DNA of 64,000 nucleotides from UBA1757 sp963617485 (GTDB lineage: Bacteria > Bacteroidota > Bacteroidia > Bacteroidales > UBA1402), in the NCBI GenBank assembly GCA_963617485.1, contig CAVEPA010000011.1:1-64000 (forward strand), read 5' to 3'. The number at the start of each line of letters is the position of its first letter. Position 1 is the stretch's first letter. The translations under genes were made by a program, and so were the position numbers. The notes below the pieces were generated by a model. The model saw only the letters and a list, made by a program, of their open reading frames with translations, was not told the DNA's origin and searched no databases. Of this stretch, positions 8,240 through 17,664 are shown one piece after another.

Positions 8240-8695
8240 TTATGCCACTGCCGTACCGATAAGGAATACGCCGGCCAAAGAAACGATGGCGTACAATTCG
8301 GGGAATACGGCAAAAATCAAAGTCTTGGAGAACACGTCGTGACCCTGACCGATGGCCGAGATACCATTGGCGCAAACCTGACCTTGACGGATGGCCGAGA
8401 ACAGACCTACCAGACCCAGTGCAAGACCGCCACCGAAAACGGCAGAAGCCTGCAAAGAAGTGATTTCGCCCGTCAGCAGGCCAAAGCTGTTGAGCAAGAA
8501 GTAACCGGCGAAACCGTACAGACCCTGCGTACCGGGAAGTGCGGTCAGCACCAGAAAGTTACCGAATTTGTCGGTTTTCTTCAGTGCGCCCAGACCGGCA
8601 TTACCGGCAATAGTCACACCATAAGCAGAACCGATGCCCGAAAGGGCAATCATCAGACCCACGCCAATATAGGCGATTAAAAGATTAACATCCAT
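8240..8695 (-). CDS. ntpK: V/A-type ATPase subunit K (membrane rotor proteolipid)
   Basis: A 151-residue protein of four transmembrane helices formed by two fused c-type hairpins. It builds the rotor ring. The first hairpin has LPGTQGLYGF (53-62), and the second has AVFPELYAIV with E133 as the ion-binding carboxylate. The ligands that bind Na+ in Enterococcus hirae NtpK (Leu, Thr and Gln in LPGTQG, Gln in QGKV, and the late Glu) all have counterparts here: L53, T56, Q57, Q104 and E133. This suggests Na+ coupling, which is inference. It is the last gene of the seven-gene ATPase operon. Confidence 0.94.
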   Translation of the reverse strand: MDVNLLIAYIGVGLMIALSGIGSAYGVTIAGNAGLGALKKTDKFGNFLVLTALPGTQGLYGFAGYFLLNSFGLLTGEITSLQASAVFGGGLALGLVGLFSAIRQGQVCANGISAIGQGHDVFSKTLIFAVFPELYAIVSLAGVFLIGTAVA

Positions 8696-8732
8696 AGTTT
8701 TAATTGTTTAAGTTGTTTATGATTCTTGTTTC

Positions 8733-10523
8733 TTATTTCTTGAATGGTTTGTATTCGGTACCGCCACCTTCATAGCCGGCGTTCTTGAAGAACTCCACAA
8801 AGGTAAGACGCATGGGGTGAACCATAGATCCGAGTACGTTCATAAAGATATTCAAGGCGTGGCCTAGCACAAAGATGATGGCCATCACCAAGAAGCCCAG
8901 CACCGGTATCTTGGGGCTCATACCCTCGGCCAAGCTGTTGAATACGCTGGCCAGAATGCCGCCCGAAAGACCGAGCGCGAACAGACGCACATACGACAGC
9001 ACATCGCCCAGCAAACCGGTTATCATGTTGTAGGTATCCCACAGGCCCAAGCCGATGTTGAGGAAGATGTTCTTGCCGGGGCTGTTGTAGAGGAAAATCA
9101 TGCAGCCGGCAATTATCATCAGCACCAGGAACCAGGTAGCGCCCGTCGACGAGGTAAGCACACCCACGGCCAAGGTCACCAGCAGTATAATCCACCCGAT
9201 AGTGCTCACGGCATATTTGAAGCCCAGCTGTATGCTCAGGTTCACCACCTTAAGACACATGGCAAAGAGTATCTGCACACAACCGATAATGAGCGAAAGG
9301 TAGAACATGCTTTGGTTGTCCTGATAGAGCAAGTCTTTCATCTTTTGGAAGAAAGGCAGGTCTATGTCGTAGAGGCTGAAGCCGAAGGCCGAACCTGTCA
9401 GGGAGCCGAACACCAGCGTGGACAGGCCGAAGAGGAAGACCAATGCGGGCTTGAAGTCGGGGTTAATCAGCTGGAAGAGCTTGGTAAACACAGGCAGTGC
9501 CAACATAATGAGTAGCCCATAACCCATATCGCCCAGACACAGACCGAAAAACAGCATAAAGAAGGGCGCAAAGAACATGGTCAGGTCGAGTTCGCCATAC
9601 TTGGGCAGCATATACAGCTTGGTCAGCGGCTCGAACAGACGGAAGAACTTGTTGTTGCTCAACTGGATAGGAATGTCGTCCTCGGGCGTGGGGTCGTCTA
9701 CGCGATAGTAGTAGGCGCTCTTGTCGAGGTAGGCGCAAAGATCGGGCAGGCACTTTTCAGGAGCCCAACCTTGCAGCAACATCACCTTGTTGTCGGCCAC
9801 GGCATCGGCACTGAGAGCCACTTTCGAAAAGTCGATATCGCTCTGCATAGCGGCTTTGGCGGCGCGCAGGCTGGCAATATGGCCATTGGCGAAAGCAGAC
9901 ATACGGGTTTCGATATCTGTCAGGCGAACACGGCAGTCGTCGATATTGCGCTGCAACTCGGTGAGCGACACGTGCGGCAAGCGGCAAAGCTCAGCCTCAA
10001 TGGCAAGCTCTACTTCGGGCTTGGTTATGGTGATGAAGCAATGCCGGTTCTTGTCGCTGGCAATGATAATGGCATTGTAGTCGCTCTCCCACTCCGTCTT
10101 GTACGAACGCAAGGGGCAAGCAAAGAAATTCAGCTTGTAGCCTTGTTGCTCCAGCCGGTCGATGGCATTAGGGTCGAAATCGCCCCAAGGAGCCAAGGTC
10201 TGTTCGTTCTTGAGCAGGTTCTGCAACTGGGCTTCGGTTTCGGTCTTGTCGGCCTGCAGTTGAGCCCACTCAGTCAGCAGCGAGGGACAGTCGGCATCGT
10301 CGGCAGCCGGTTCGGGTGTCTTGGAGGCCAAACGTTCCAGCTCGGCTATAACGGTGGTATAGCGCGAGAGCAGCGACATTTGTTCCTGCAGATGCGCATC
10401 GTCGAGAGCTCCTTGACGGTTTTCAATGACATGAATCACGCCGCGATCGCGGATTTCTTCCAGAAACTCCTGATACTGTTTATAGTAGACCAGGAACGTG
10501 AGTTTTTTCATTCTGACTATCAT
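8733..10523 (-). CDS. ntpI: V/A-type ATPase subunit I (stator/ion channel)
   Basis: This 596-residue protein corresponds to subunit a/I, which forms the ion half-channels beside the K ring and anchors the peripheral stalk. The N-terminal half (about 1-300) is hydrophilic and partly coiled coil; the C-terminal half has seven or eight hydrophobic segments (FFAPFFMLFFGLCLGDMGYG, then later YVRLFALGLSGG, a conserved family stretch with the essential Arg). The start overlaps the ntpD stop as ATGA, so the two are probably translationally coupled. A second ATG five codons in (MKKLTFLVYY) is an alternative start. Confidence 0.93.
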   Translation of the reverse strand: MIVRMKKLTFLVYYKQYQEFLEEIRDRGVIHVIENRQGALDDAHLQEQMSLLSRYTTVIAELERLASKTPEPAADDADCPSLLTEWAQLQADKTETEAQLQNLLKNEQTLAPWGDFDPNAIDRLEQQGYKLNFFACPLRSYKTEWESDYNAIIIASDKNRHCFITITKPEVELAIEAELCRLPHVSLTELQRNIDDCRVRLTDIETRMSAFANGHIASLRAAKAAMQSDIDFSKVALSADAVADNKVMLLQGWAPEKCLPDLCAYLDKSAYYYRVDDPTPEDDIPIQLSNNKFFRLFEPLTKLYMLPKYGELDLTMFFAPFFMLFFGLCLGDMGYGLLIMLALPVFTKLFQLINPDFKPALVFLFGLSTLVFGSLTGSAFGFSLYDIDLPFFQKMKDLLYQDNQSMFYLSLIIGCVQILFAMCLKVVNLSIQLGFKYAVSTIGWIILLVTLAVGVLTSSTGATWFLVLMIIAGCMIFLYNSPGKNIFLNIGLGLWDTYNMITGLLGDVLSYVRLFALGLSGGILASVFNSLAEGMSPKIPVLGFLVMAIIFVLGHALNIFMNVLGSMVHPMRLTFVEFFKNAGYEGGGTEYKPFKK

Positions 10524-11131
10524 AGGCTTCCCTCCTGTTCTTTTTGGGCGCTCTGACGCGTTTTCACTATCTTCTGAGAAGACTTGGACAAGTTCTCCTC
10601 ATCTTCCATATAACGCTTAATCTTGCGGATGGCATCCTCGTAGCCGGGAATCTGCACCTTTTCGAAGAGGTTCACCTTTTGGGTAATCTTCTTGCGCGCA
10701 TATTCCAGCTTGTCGAGACGCAGCAGGCAGACATCGTGCTCGAGACCTATCGTTACCAGGTCCTTGAGCATAGCAATGCCGTCGGCATACCATTTGGGCG
10801 CATTGAACATGTTATATGGCTGACATTCAAACAGCACTTCGGATATCTGAGGCACAGGCGTTCCGGCTATCTTCTTGGTTTCCAGCAGAACGTCCTTCAC
10901 CGCGATGAGCGAAGCGTCAAATTCGTTCCAAAGCGCATGCATACCCTCATAACGCACAATGTTGTCTTCGAGCTTGCGCGCCAAGGCTTTTTCTTCTTCC
11001 TTGGCCCGTTTCACTTCCAGACGCAACGCACTTTCCTTGCTTTTGATGGTAGGCAAAGAGCGCTGGCGTATCTTGAGCTGCTTTTCAAGACCTTGCAACG
11101 AAGTTTTGTTATATTGAAATGCAATGGCCAT
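10520..11131 (-). CDS. ntpD: V/A-type ATPase subunit D (central rotor shaft)
   Basis: A 203-residue protein predicted to form the long antiparallel coiled coil of the rotor shaft inside the A3B3 head. Typical features are the N-terminal NKTSLQGLEKQLKIRQRSLP region and the C-terminal half with NLFEKVQIPGYEDAIRKIKR followed by a helix. Length matches the family. It overlaps ntpB by one base (TGATG) and ntpI by four, consistent with tight coupling. No subunit F gene, which normally pairs with D, is present nearby. Confidence 0.93.
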   Translation of the reverse strand: MAIAFQYNKTSLQGLEKQLKIRQRSLPTIKSKESALRLEVKRAKEEEKALARKLEDNIVRYEGMHALWNEFDASLIAVKDVLLETKKIAGTPVPQISEVLFECQPYNMFNAPKWYADGIAMLKDLVTIGLEHDVCLLRLDKLEYARKKITQKVNLFEKVQIPGYEDAIRKIKRYMEDEENLSKSSQKIVKTRQSAQKEQEGSL

Positions 11132-12453
11132 CAGTTCTTAGGAAAATATTTGTCAATCAGTTCTTGCTTGATGTTGAGTTCTTCCACGCGGAAATTGTCG
11201 GCCATGATGCGCCAGGTGGTATCCAACATTTCGGTGGTATCGATATTGACATCCACCGACAGAATCTGGGATGAATAGGCCTTTGCAAATTTCAGCGTAC
11301 GTTCGTCGTAGTCGCTCAAGTCGAAACCGTTTTCGAGTTTGGTCTTGGCGTTGGCGGCATCGGAATACAGACGCACGGCGGCGTTCATTACCTGAGGATG
11401 GTCTTCGCGGGTCTTCTTGCCGGCAACCAGCTGTTTCAGACGCGACAAAGAACGGAACGGATCGACGATAACCTTGCCCACATCGCTGTCGCGGCGCAGG
11501 AAAAGCTGACCCTCGGTAATGTAACCCGTGTTATCGGGGATGGCGTGCGTAATGTCGCCGCCCGACAAGGTGGTAACGGCAATAATGGTGATGGAACCAC
11601 CGGCCGGGAACTGAACGGCCTTCTCGTAAATCTTGGCCAGGTCGGAATACAGCGAGCCGGGCATGGAGTCTTTGGAAGGAATCTGGTCCATACGGTTCGA
11701 CACGATAGACAGGGCATCGGCATATAGCGTCATGTCGGTGAGCAGCACCAGCACCTTCTCGTTCTTTTCGACGGCAAAGTATTCGGCGGCGGTCAGGGCC
11801 ATGTCGGGAATAAGCAGACGCTCAACGGGCGGATTCTCGGTGGTGTTCACAAAGCTGACGATGTGGTCGAGCACACCGGCGTTGGAGAACACGTTCTTGA
11901 AATACAGGTAGTCGTCGTTGGTCAGACCCATACCGCCCAAGATAATTTTGTCAGTTTTGGCACGCAGGGCCACATTGGCCATTACCTGGTTGTAGGGCTG
12001 GTCGGGGTCGGCAAAGAAAGGAATCTTCTGGCCCGACACCAGCGTATTGTTAAGGTCGATACCGGCGATACCCGTGGCTATCAGTTCCGAAGGCTGACGA
12101 CGGCGCACCGGGTTCACCGACGGACCGCCAATTTCCACTTCCTTGCCTTCGGGCACAGGACCTCCATCGATAGGTTCGCCAAAGGCGTTGAAGAAACGTC
12201 CGGCCAATTGGTCGCCCACCTTCAGCGAAGGAGACTTGCCCAAGAACACGACCTCTGCATTGGTTCTCAGACCTTCGGTGCCACCAAACACCTGCAGGGT
12301 AACGTCTTCGCCCATAATCTTCACTACCTGGGCCAGTTTGCCATCGACGGTAGCCAATTCATCGTAGCCCACATTACCGGCCTTCAGCGTACAAGTAGCC
12401 TTGGTAATCTGGGTGATTTTGGTGTATATCTTCTGAAAAGCTTTAGTTGCCAT
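11131..12453 (-). CDS. ntpB: V/A-type ATPase subunit B (non-catalytic head subunit)
   Basis: A 440-residue homologue of the regulatory head subunit that alternates with A in the hexamer. It has the family stretches GRFFNAFGEPIDGGP, KIPFFADPDQPYNQV and SNRMDQIPSKDSMPGSLYSD, and lacks a canonical Walker A loop, as expected for B. It contributes residues to the nucleotide site at the A-B interface. It lies 11 bases downstream of ntpA and overlaps ntpD by one base. Confidence 0.95.
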   Translation of the reverse strand: MATKAFQKIYTKITQITKATCTLKAGNVGYDELATVDGKLAQVVKIMGEDVTLQVFGGTEGLRTNAEVVFLGKSPSLKVGDQLAGRFFNAFGEPIDGGPVPEGKEVEIGGPSVNPVRRRQPSELIATGIAGIDLNNTLVSGQKIPFFADPDQPYNQVMANVALRAKTDKIILGGMGLTNDDYLYFKNVFSNAGVLDHIVSFVNTTENPPVERLLIPDMALTAAEYFAVEKNEKVLVLLTDMTLYADALSIVSNRMDQIPSKDSMPGSLYSDLAKIYEKAVQFPAGGSITIIAVTTLSGGDITHAIPDNTGYITEGQLFLRRDSDVGKVIVDPFRSLSRLKQLVAGKKTREDHPQVMNAAVRLYSDAANAKTKLENGFDLSDYDERTLKFAKAYSSQILSVDVNIDTTEMLDTTWRIMADNFRVEELNIKQELIDKYFPKN

Positions 12454-12464
12454 ATTAGTTCAAT

Positions 12465-14222
12465 TTAGCGGATGATACGTTCTTCGAGGATAGCCTGCAC
12501 TTCCTTCTCGTGCTTGAAGAAGGCTTCAGACTTGAACTCGCTGTAGTTCATCTGACGGAAAGCATTGATCAGACGCTTGAAATATTCCATCACATGAGAG
12601 AATTCGTCGAAACGGTAATCGGCGCGCACCACCTTCATCACCAGCTCCAGCATATAGCGCTGGCGTTCGATGGGACATACGGCATCGACGGCATCGAAAG
12701 CATCCTGCTGCAGGATAACAAAGTCGATAACCTCCGATTTCCAGAAAGTAAGGTGATATTCCAAAGGCACACCGTCATCGCCCAAGATGTTAATTTGTTC
12801 CTGCACTTCCTTGCCGCGCTGCATAAGCGTCTTCATCTCGTTCACCATGGGTATCCACTGAGGCGAAATAAGCTGGGAAATGTATTCTTCGAACTCGGGA
12901 TATTCAATGTATTTGGAATAAGATTCAATGGGGTTCACGGCCGGGTAGCGCTTACGGTCGGCGCGAGCTTGCTCCAGCGCGTAGAAGCAACGGGCAGCTT
13001 TCTTGGTGCCTTCCGTCACAGGTTCCTTCAAGTTACCGCCGGCAGGCGACACCGTACCGATAAAGGTGATGGAGCCCGTCTGGCCGTTGTTCAGGTAAAC
13101 ATAGCCGGCGCGTCCGTAGAAGGCTGAGATAATGGCCGAAAGGTCCATCGGGAAGGCATCCTGACCGGGCAACTCTTCCAGACGGTTGGACATTTCGCGC
13201 AAGGCCTGGGCCCAACGAGAAGTCGAGTCGGCCATCAAGAGCACTTTCAGACCCATGGAACGGTAATATTCTGCAATGGTCATGGCCGTGTACACGGAGG
13301 CTTCACGGGCGGCCACAGGCATATTCGAAGTATTGGCCACGATGATGGTACGTTCCATTAGCTTGCGGCCGGTATGCGGATCGACCAGCTCGGGGAATTC
13401 AGTGAAGATTTCCACAACTTCGTTGGCACGTTCGCCGCAGGCAGCCATAATAACGATGTCGGCTTCGGCCTGCTTGGAAATGGCGTGCTGCAACACAGTC
13501 TTACCCGTACCGAAAGGACCGGGAATGAAGCCCGTACCGCCTTCCACTATGGGGTTGGCAATATCGATGATGCGGACACCCGTTTCAAGCAAACGGAAAG
13601 GACGGGGCTTTTCCTTGTAAGCGGTAAGGGCGCGTTTTACCGGCCAGCGCTGTACCATAGTGACGTTCACATCCTTGCCCTGTTCGTCTGTAAGGACGGC
13701 AATGGTGTCGTTGATGTGGTATTCACCCGCAGGCACGACGCTCTTCACCATGTAGTTGCCCTTGAAAACGAAGGGAACCATAATTTTGTGCGGTTGGGCA
13801 TTTTCGTCCACTTCGCCCAGCCAATCGGCTGCAGCCACCTTGTCGCCCGTCTTGGCCAGCGGTTTGAACTGCCAAAGTTTCTCGGGGTCCAGGGGTGAAG
13901 TATATTCGCCACGGCGCAAGAAGACACCTTCCATCTTGTCCAGGTCGTTTTCCAGACCGTCGAGGTTGCGCGAAAGCAGGCCGGGGCCCAGTTCCACTTC
14001 CAGCATGTGGCCGCTGAATTCAGCTTGGCTGCCCACCTTCAGGCCTCGGGTACTCTCGAACACCTGCACATAGGCATCGGCTCCCACCACCTTGATAACT
14101 TCGGCCATCAAGCGGGTCTGGGCCGTCAGGATGTAGCAGATTTCGTTCTGACTCACAGGGCCGTCAACGGTAACAATCACCAAGTTGGAAATAATTCCTT
14201 TTACTGTTCCTTTTGTTGACAT
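12465..14222 (-). CDS. ntpA: V/A-type ATPase catalytic subunit A
   Basis: A 585-residue catalytic subunit. Order: N-terminal barrel, the non-homologous bulge domain typical of V/A enzymes (about 110-190), the nucleotide-binding domain with Walker A GPFGTGKT at 235-242, the ACGERANEVVE stretch with the catalytic Glu, the MADSTSRWAQALRE region, and a helical C-terminal domain. Length is normal. It sits 26 bases downstream of the DUF2764 gene. The enzyme may work as an ATP synthase or as an ion pump; the sequence alone does not decide. Confidence 0.96.
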   Translation of the reverse strand: MSTKGTVKGIISNLVIVTVDGPVSQNEICYILTAQTRLMAEVIKVVGADAYVQVFESTRGLKVGSQAEFSGHMLEVELGPGLLSRNLDGLENDLDKMEGVFLRRGEYTSPLDPEKLWQFKPLAKTGDKVAAADWLGEVDENAQPHKIMVPFVFKGNYMVKSVVPAGEYHINDTIAVLTDEQGKDVNVTMVQRWPVKRALTAYKEKPRPFRLLETGVRIIDIANPIVEGGTGFIPGPFGTGKTVLQHAISKQAEADIVIMAACGERANEVVEIFTEFPELVDPHTGRKLMERTIIVANTSNMPVAAREASVYTAMTIAEYYRSMGLKVLLMADSTSRWAQALREMSNRLEELPGQDAFPMDLSAIISAFYGRAGYVYLNNGQTGSITFIGTVSPAGGNLKEPVTEGTKKAARCFYALEQARADRKRYPAVNPIESYSKYIEYPEFEEYISQLISPQWIPMVNEMKTLMQRGKEVQEQINILGDDGVPLEYHLTFWKSEVIDFVILQQDAFDAVDAVCPIERQRYMLELVMKVVRADYRFDEFSHVMEYFKRLINAFRQMNYSEFKSEAFFKHEKEVQAILEERIIR

Positions 14223-14248
14223 AATATTGTTTTTTGTTGTTGATTATC

Positions 14249-15073
14249 CTATTGTATCTGTACATTTTCCTTCATCGACACAATGAGATGACGGAAGATT
14301 TCTTCGCCTTGCTTGGCATCGAGTTTGAGCCAACGCTCCAGCGACTGCAGCTTGATAAGGTAGGCCAGCAGCACTTCGATAGAGAAATAATAACCCGTAC
14401 AGAGGTTGTCCAGAAAATCCCACTGGATGCGGTCGATTTTCTTCTCTTTCTGCAGCAGGTCGCTTTCGTCAGCCAGACGCAGCACCGCCTCGACGGTCGG
14501 GAACAAGCCTCCCAAGTTAAAATCGCGGGCCGATGAAGTGCGCAGCGCGTGTGCCACCTCGTTGTCGCCCACTAGCTGGTTTTCCAAATCCAGACCGTAT
14601 TTGCGGCAAGCCAGGGCTGTCTGCAGGTTGTTCAGATTCCACTGGAACTCGAACCACTGGCGAACAAAGCTATTGGAAGCTTGCTGTGTATGCTCGTAAA
14701 ACAGCGCCGTCAGACAGGCTTCTTCCCTACCCGCCGGAATCTGCTGGTCACGCCACTCACAAAGGAACTCCGGAAAATAGGCAGGCACACCACTCTGGAG
14801 CTTGTGGTCTTCGTAGTCGAGCGACTCCCATAATTGTTCAAAATCTTCGGCTGTCAATTGTCCCAAGGGGTGGAAAGGAGCCTCCTTGTCGCGCAGCCAG
14901 GAAAGCAGGTTGCGATTTTCGTAGGGCATGCGGAAATAGGCCAGCAAGCCGGCATCCGCCTTGGCCAACGAAGTCATCAGCTCCGACATATAGTCCATAT
15001 AGCCAAGCGTCAGCTTGCTGTCTTCCAGACTGATGTCGGGCAAACCTGCTACCAGATAATAGTAACTGTTCAT
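14249..15073 (-). CDS. DUF2764 protein of the V/A-ATPase operon
   Basis: A 274-residue protein starting MNSYYYLVAGLPDISLED, matching DUF2764, which is found between the E and A genes in V/A-ATPase operons of Bacteroidetes, spirochaetes and chlamydiae. It is mostly helical and has no signal peptide or membrane segment. The operon has no recognisable subunit C gene, so the position suggests this protein is a diverged C/d-type subunit linking the rotor shaft to the K ring. That role is inference from position and helix content. It overlaps ntpE by one base. Confidence 0.85.
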   Translation of the reverse strand: MNSYYYLVAGLPDISLEDSKLTLGYMDYMSELMTSLAKADAGLLAYFRMPYENRNLLSWLRDKEAPFHPLGQLTAEDFEQLWESLDYEDHKLQSGVPAYFPEFLCEWRDQQIPAGREEACLTALFYEHTQQASNSFVRQWFEFQWNLNNLQTALACRKYGLDLENQLVGDNEVAHALRTSSARDFNLGGLFPTVEAVLRLADESDLLQKEKKIDRIQWDFLDNLCTGYYFSIEVLLAYLIKLQSLERWLKLDAKQGEEIFRHLIVSMKENVQIQ

Positions 15074-15657
15074 CAGAAGAGCATTTCAACGAGTTTCGGA
15101 CGCAAGAATTCCTTGAAATATTCAACGAAATCCTGTTTGCCCAACTGAATCTTGTATGAACCGTCGGCAGCGGCCAGCGTAAAGTCGGTAGCCAAGCCGT
15201 TCACCTGCTTGATTTGCAGGCCAGATTTCAAGATATCGGCAGCTTCCTTCTTGAAGTAAGCCGTAAGCGCTTCGGCATCGGCCGTTTCGATAACCAGCTC
15301 ACCCTTGGCAGCCCAGCTTTGTACGAAAGTCAGCAGGAGCTTGGGCATCAGGTCCTTGTCGAGAGCCTTGTCCATAGCGGTTTCCACTACTTTACCATTG
15401 AGCAGGTTGATAACTTCAGACTTCAAGGCCTCCACAGCCTGACGGGCAAAAAGCTTGAGTTCGGCCTTGGTGTTCTTGTCCAGTTCTTCGGCCTGTTTCT
15501 TGGCTGCGGCCAGCAGTTCGTCGGCTTGTTTCTGGGCACTGGCCAGGATGTCGTTCTTTTTGGCTTCGGCCTGGGCAATGATGTCGGCAGCCTGCTGGTT
15601 ACCTTTTTCGACACCTTCGCGCAGCAATTGCTCGGTCAACTCTTGAATAGTGTTCAT
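15073..15657 (-). CDS. ntpE: V/A-type ATPase subunit E (peripheral stalk)
   Basis: First gene of the ATPase operon. The start at 15657 (MNTIQELTEQLLREG) is chosen because the frame upstream has no conserved residues and overlaps the leader. Residues about 15-80 form an Ala/Gln/Lys-rich coiled coil with many AEAKK and AAKKQAEEL repeats; the C-terminal half is the globular domain that caps the head. The usual coiled-coil partner (subunit G/H) was not found in the operon, as in the spirochaete and chlamydial versions. Confidence 0.9.
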   Translation of the reverse strand: MNTIQELTEQLLREGVEKGNQQAADIIAQAEAKKNDILASAQKQADELLAAAKKQAEELDKNTKAELKLFARQAVEALKSEVINLLNGKVVETAMDKALDKDLMPKLLLTFVQSWAAKGELVIETADAEALTAYFKKEAADILKSGLQIKQVNGLATDFTLAAADGSYKIQLGKQDFVEYFKEFLRPKLVEMLF

Positions 15658-15743
15658 ATCAGTTTGGTTTTTAATATATTGTAATAATTTCTTAATATTT
15701 TGCAAGCTTTTCAAAAACCTGTTTCTTTGAAAACAAGTTTGGG

Positions 15744-15751
15744 CAAATGTA
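15744..15751 (-). promoter_or_regulatory. -7 box of the V/A-ATPase operon promoter
   Basis: TACATTTG on the minus strand matches TAnnTTTG and lies 86 bases before the ntpE start. A clear TTG at the usual upstream distance was not found, so this is a partial match. Confidence 0.5.
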
Positions 15752-15793
15752 GAAATATTTCTTCATTGAAGCCATTAAAAAACCAATAAAAAT

Positions 15794-15834
15794 AAGGCGG
15801 AAATACAGCTTTTTCAGGGCCGCATTTCCGCCTT
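15794..15834 (-). terminator. Intrinsic terminator of the FAS1/SusCD operon
   Basis: An 11-bp perfect stem (AAGGCGGAAAT pairing with ATTTCCGCCTT) is followed on the minus strand by ATTTTTATTGGTTTTTT. It begins 25 bases after the last susD-like stop and lies before the ATPase promoter, so it separates the two operons. Confidence 0.8.
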
Positions 15835-15858
15835 GTCGTTTATGGGGTCAGCGCAGAC

Positions 15859-17646
15859 TTATTCCTCGTTGGCTGTAGCCTTGGGATAAGGAATGAACCA
15901 GTCGTTGAAAGCCTTGGCGGCGAACTCGCTTGCCCTGTCGGGGAACTTGCCGGCCAATGCCGTGGCAATATAGTTGGGCGCTCCCTCGTGTTGCGTAAAG
16001 CGCAGCAAGTCGTGGAAACGGTTGCCGTTGAAAGCCGTTTCAAGGCCGCATTCGTCTACCAGAACCTGCTCTACATACAAGATGGAGTCTTGCAGCGTCA
16101 GCTCGGAAGCATCCTTGGTGAAGAAGAATTCCACAGAGGTGCTGGGTCCTTGGCCACGGGTGCGGGTTCCCACATTGCTTACATAGAATTCCTTGTTGAA
16201 CTGTTCTGCGAAAACCGAGTCCATTTCGTTGGTGGCAATAAGGGTAGAATCGCGCAGTGTCGACACTTTCAGACCATTGTTGACCACTGCCAAGGCCGTG
16301 GTAGGCTTGCCCATACGGTTCAAGGCTTCGGCATAGCGAAGGTAAGCCAAGGTGGAGCGTTGCAGGATAATCGAAGGCGAGAAGGAGTAGTTGGTATACA
16401 AGGCCACCACCAGAGAACCCACAGGAGCCTGATAGATAGCAATCTGCTCATATCGCTGCATTTCGGTGGTGGAGATGTCAGACTTATCCATCTGCTCGTA
16501 GTTGGTAGTGGTATAGGCTATGCTGCCCGGCACACCGCGCAAATCGCCGGTGGTAGCCACATTAGAAGAAACACCGGTGCTGGCATTCTTGGTCTTGTCC
16601 AAGTAAGGCTGTGAATTGAACCACTCGTAGGCATACTGCGAAGGAGCAAGTTTATAGTCGATGTAGCAATACTTGTACATCTTGGAGACATTGAACTTAC
16701 CGAAAGTGTTGGTAGAATAATACGGTATGCCGGCAGAAATCTCGGGTGTAATACCGGGACGCGCACCGAATTGGTTGCCCCAATAGTTCTGCATGAAATA
16801 CTTGCCGTCAGAGGTTATCGAATTCGACATAAGCGAGCTCGCCGAGGTGCTATAATTACCCTCGATGTACGACGACCTGTACAAAGATGAAACCACACGT
16901 TCCTTCTCGTTGATATCGTAAAAGTACATATTGGCGGCTTCGGCATAGCGGTTTTGCCAGAGATAGATTTCGCCCAACATATAGGCAACGGAAGGAATAA
17001 GGTCGCTCACCTTGCTGGAACCCAAACCGATATACTCGGGCATAGGATAGGTGTACCAAGGCAGCAAGTCGGCTTCCAACTCGTTGAGGATGGCCTCGCG
17101 ATCAAGGAAATACTGCGGGTCGTTGGCAATGGCCTTAGACTGAGCCACCGTCAAGATAGGCTCATCATAGTAATAGGCACCGTTGAAGTTGAAGGCCAGC
17201 TGCATATAAGTCCAGGCGCGGATGGCAGTAGCAGCCACATACTCTCTTTTCAGACGGGTCTCACCGGCCACCAATATGGTAGTATCCATATTGGCAATCA
17301 GATAGTTGCAGTGATTGATTACCGCGTAATAGTTGGTCGGGGCGAGAAACTCGTTGTCGGGATTGCTATAATCCAGATTGCTCAAGTCTATCAAGTCCTG
17401 ATCGGCATTTTCGGTAACATCCATCAATTCGCCACGGAGCTCGCCCAGCAGCACATACTGGTCGCCCAGCAGCTGCCACTTGGTGAGGATACCCGCCAAA
17501 GAATAGACGGAGTCGCTGGGAGAATCCAGCTTATTGTTGTCGGCATACAAATACCTGTCAGACTCCACATAAAGCATATTCTGGCAGGATGTAAAGGCAA
17601 GGCTAGCCAGAAGTATGACACTCAATACTATTTTAGATTGTTTCAT
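15859..17646 (-). CDS. SusD/RagB-family surface lipoprotein (module 2)
   Basis: A 595-residue SusD-like protein, last of the six-gene operon. The signal peptide ends in a lipobox (LAFTSC), so it should be lipid-anchored and exported to the cell surface. SusD hallmarks are an early stretch after the Cys, REYVAATAIRAWTYMQLAFNF with helical TPR-like repeats, and a C-terminal CGLETAFNGNRFHDLLRF region typical of RagB/SusD (often ExxFEGxRxxDLxR). It should act as the lid over the SusC channel encoded 18 bases upstream and capture the ligand. The ligand is unknown. It is more diverged from classic SusD than the paralogue at 22519-24144. Confidence 0.92.
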   Translation of the reverse strand: MKQSKIVLSVILLASLAFTSCQNMLYVESDRYLYADNNKLDSPSDSVYSLAGILTKWQLLGDQYVLLGELRGELMDVTENADQDLIDLSNLDYSNPDNEFLAPTNYYAVINHCNYLIANMDTTILVAGETRLKREYVAATAIRAWTYMQLAFNFNGAYYYDEPILTVAQSKAIANDPQYFLDREAILNELEADLLPWYTYPMPEYIGLGSSKVSDLIPSVAYMLGEIYLWQNRYAEAANMYFYDINEKERVVSSLYRSSYIEGNYSTSASSLMSNSITSDGKYFMQNYWGNQFGARPGITPEISAGIPYYSTNTFGKFNVSKMYKYCYIDYKLAPSQYAYEWFNSQPYLDKTKNASTGVSSNVATTGDLRGVPGSIAYTTTNYEQMDKSDISTTEMQRYEQIAIYQAPVGSLVVALYTNYSFSPSIILQRSTLAYLRYAEALNRMGKPTTALAVVNNGLKVSTLRDSTLIATNEMDSVFAEQFNKEFYVSNVGTRTRGQGPSTSVEFFFTKDASELTLQDSILYVEQVLVDECGLETAFNGNRFHDLLRFTQHEGAPNYIATALAGKFPDRASEFAAKAFNDWFIPYPKATANEE

Positions 17647-17664
17647 TGCAGTCGGGTTAAAGGG

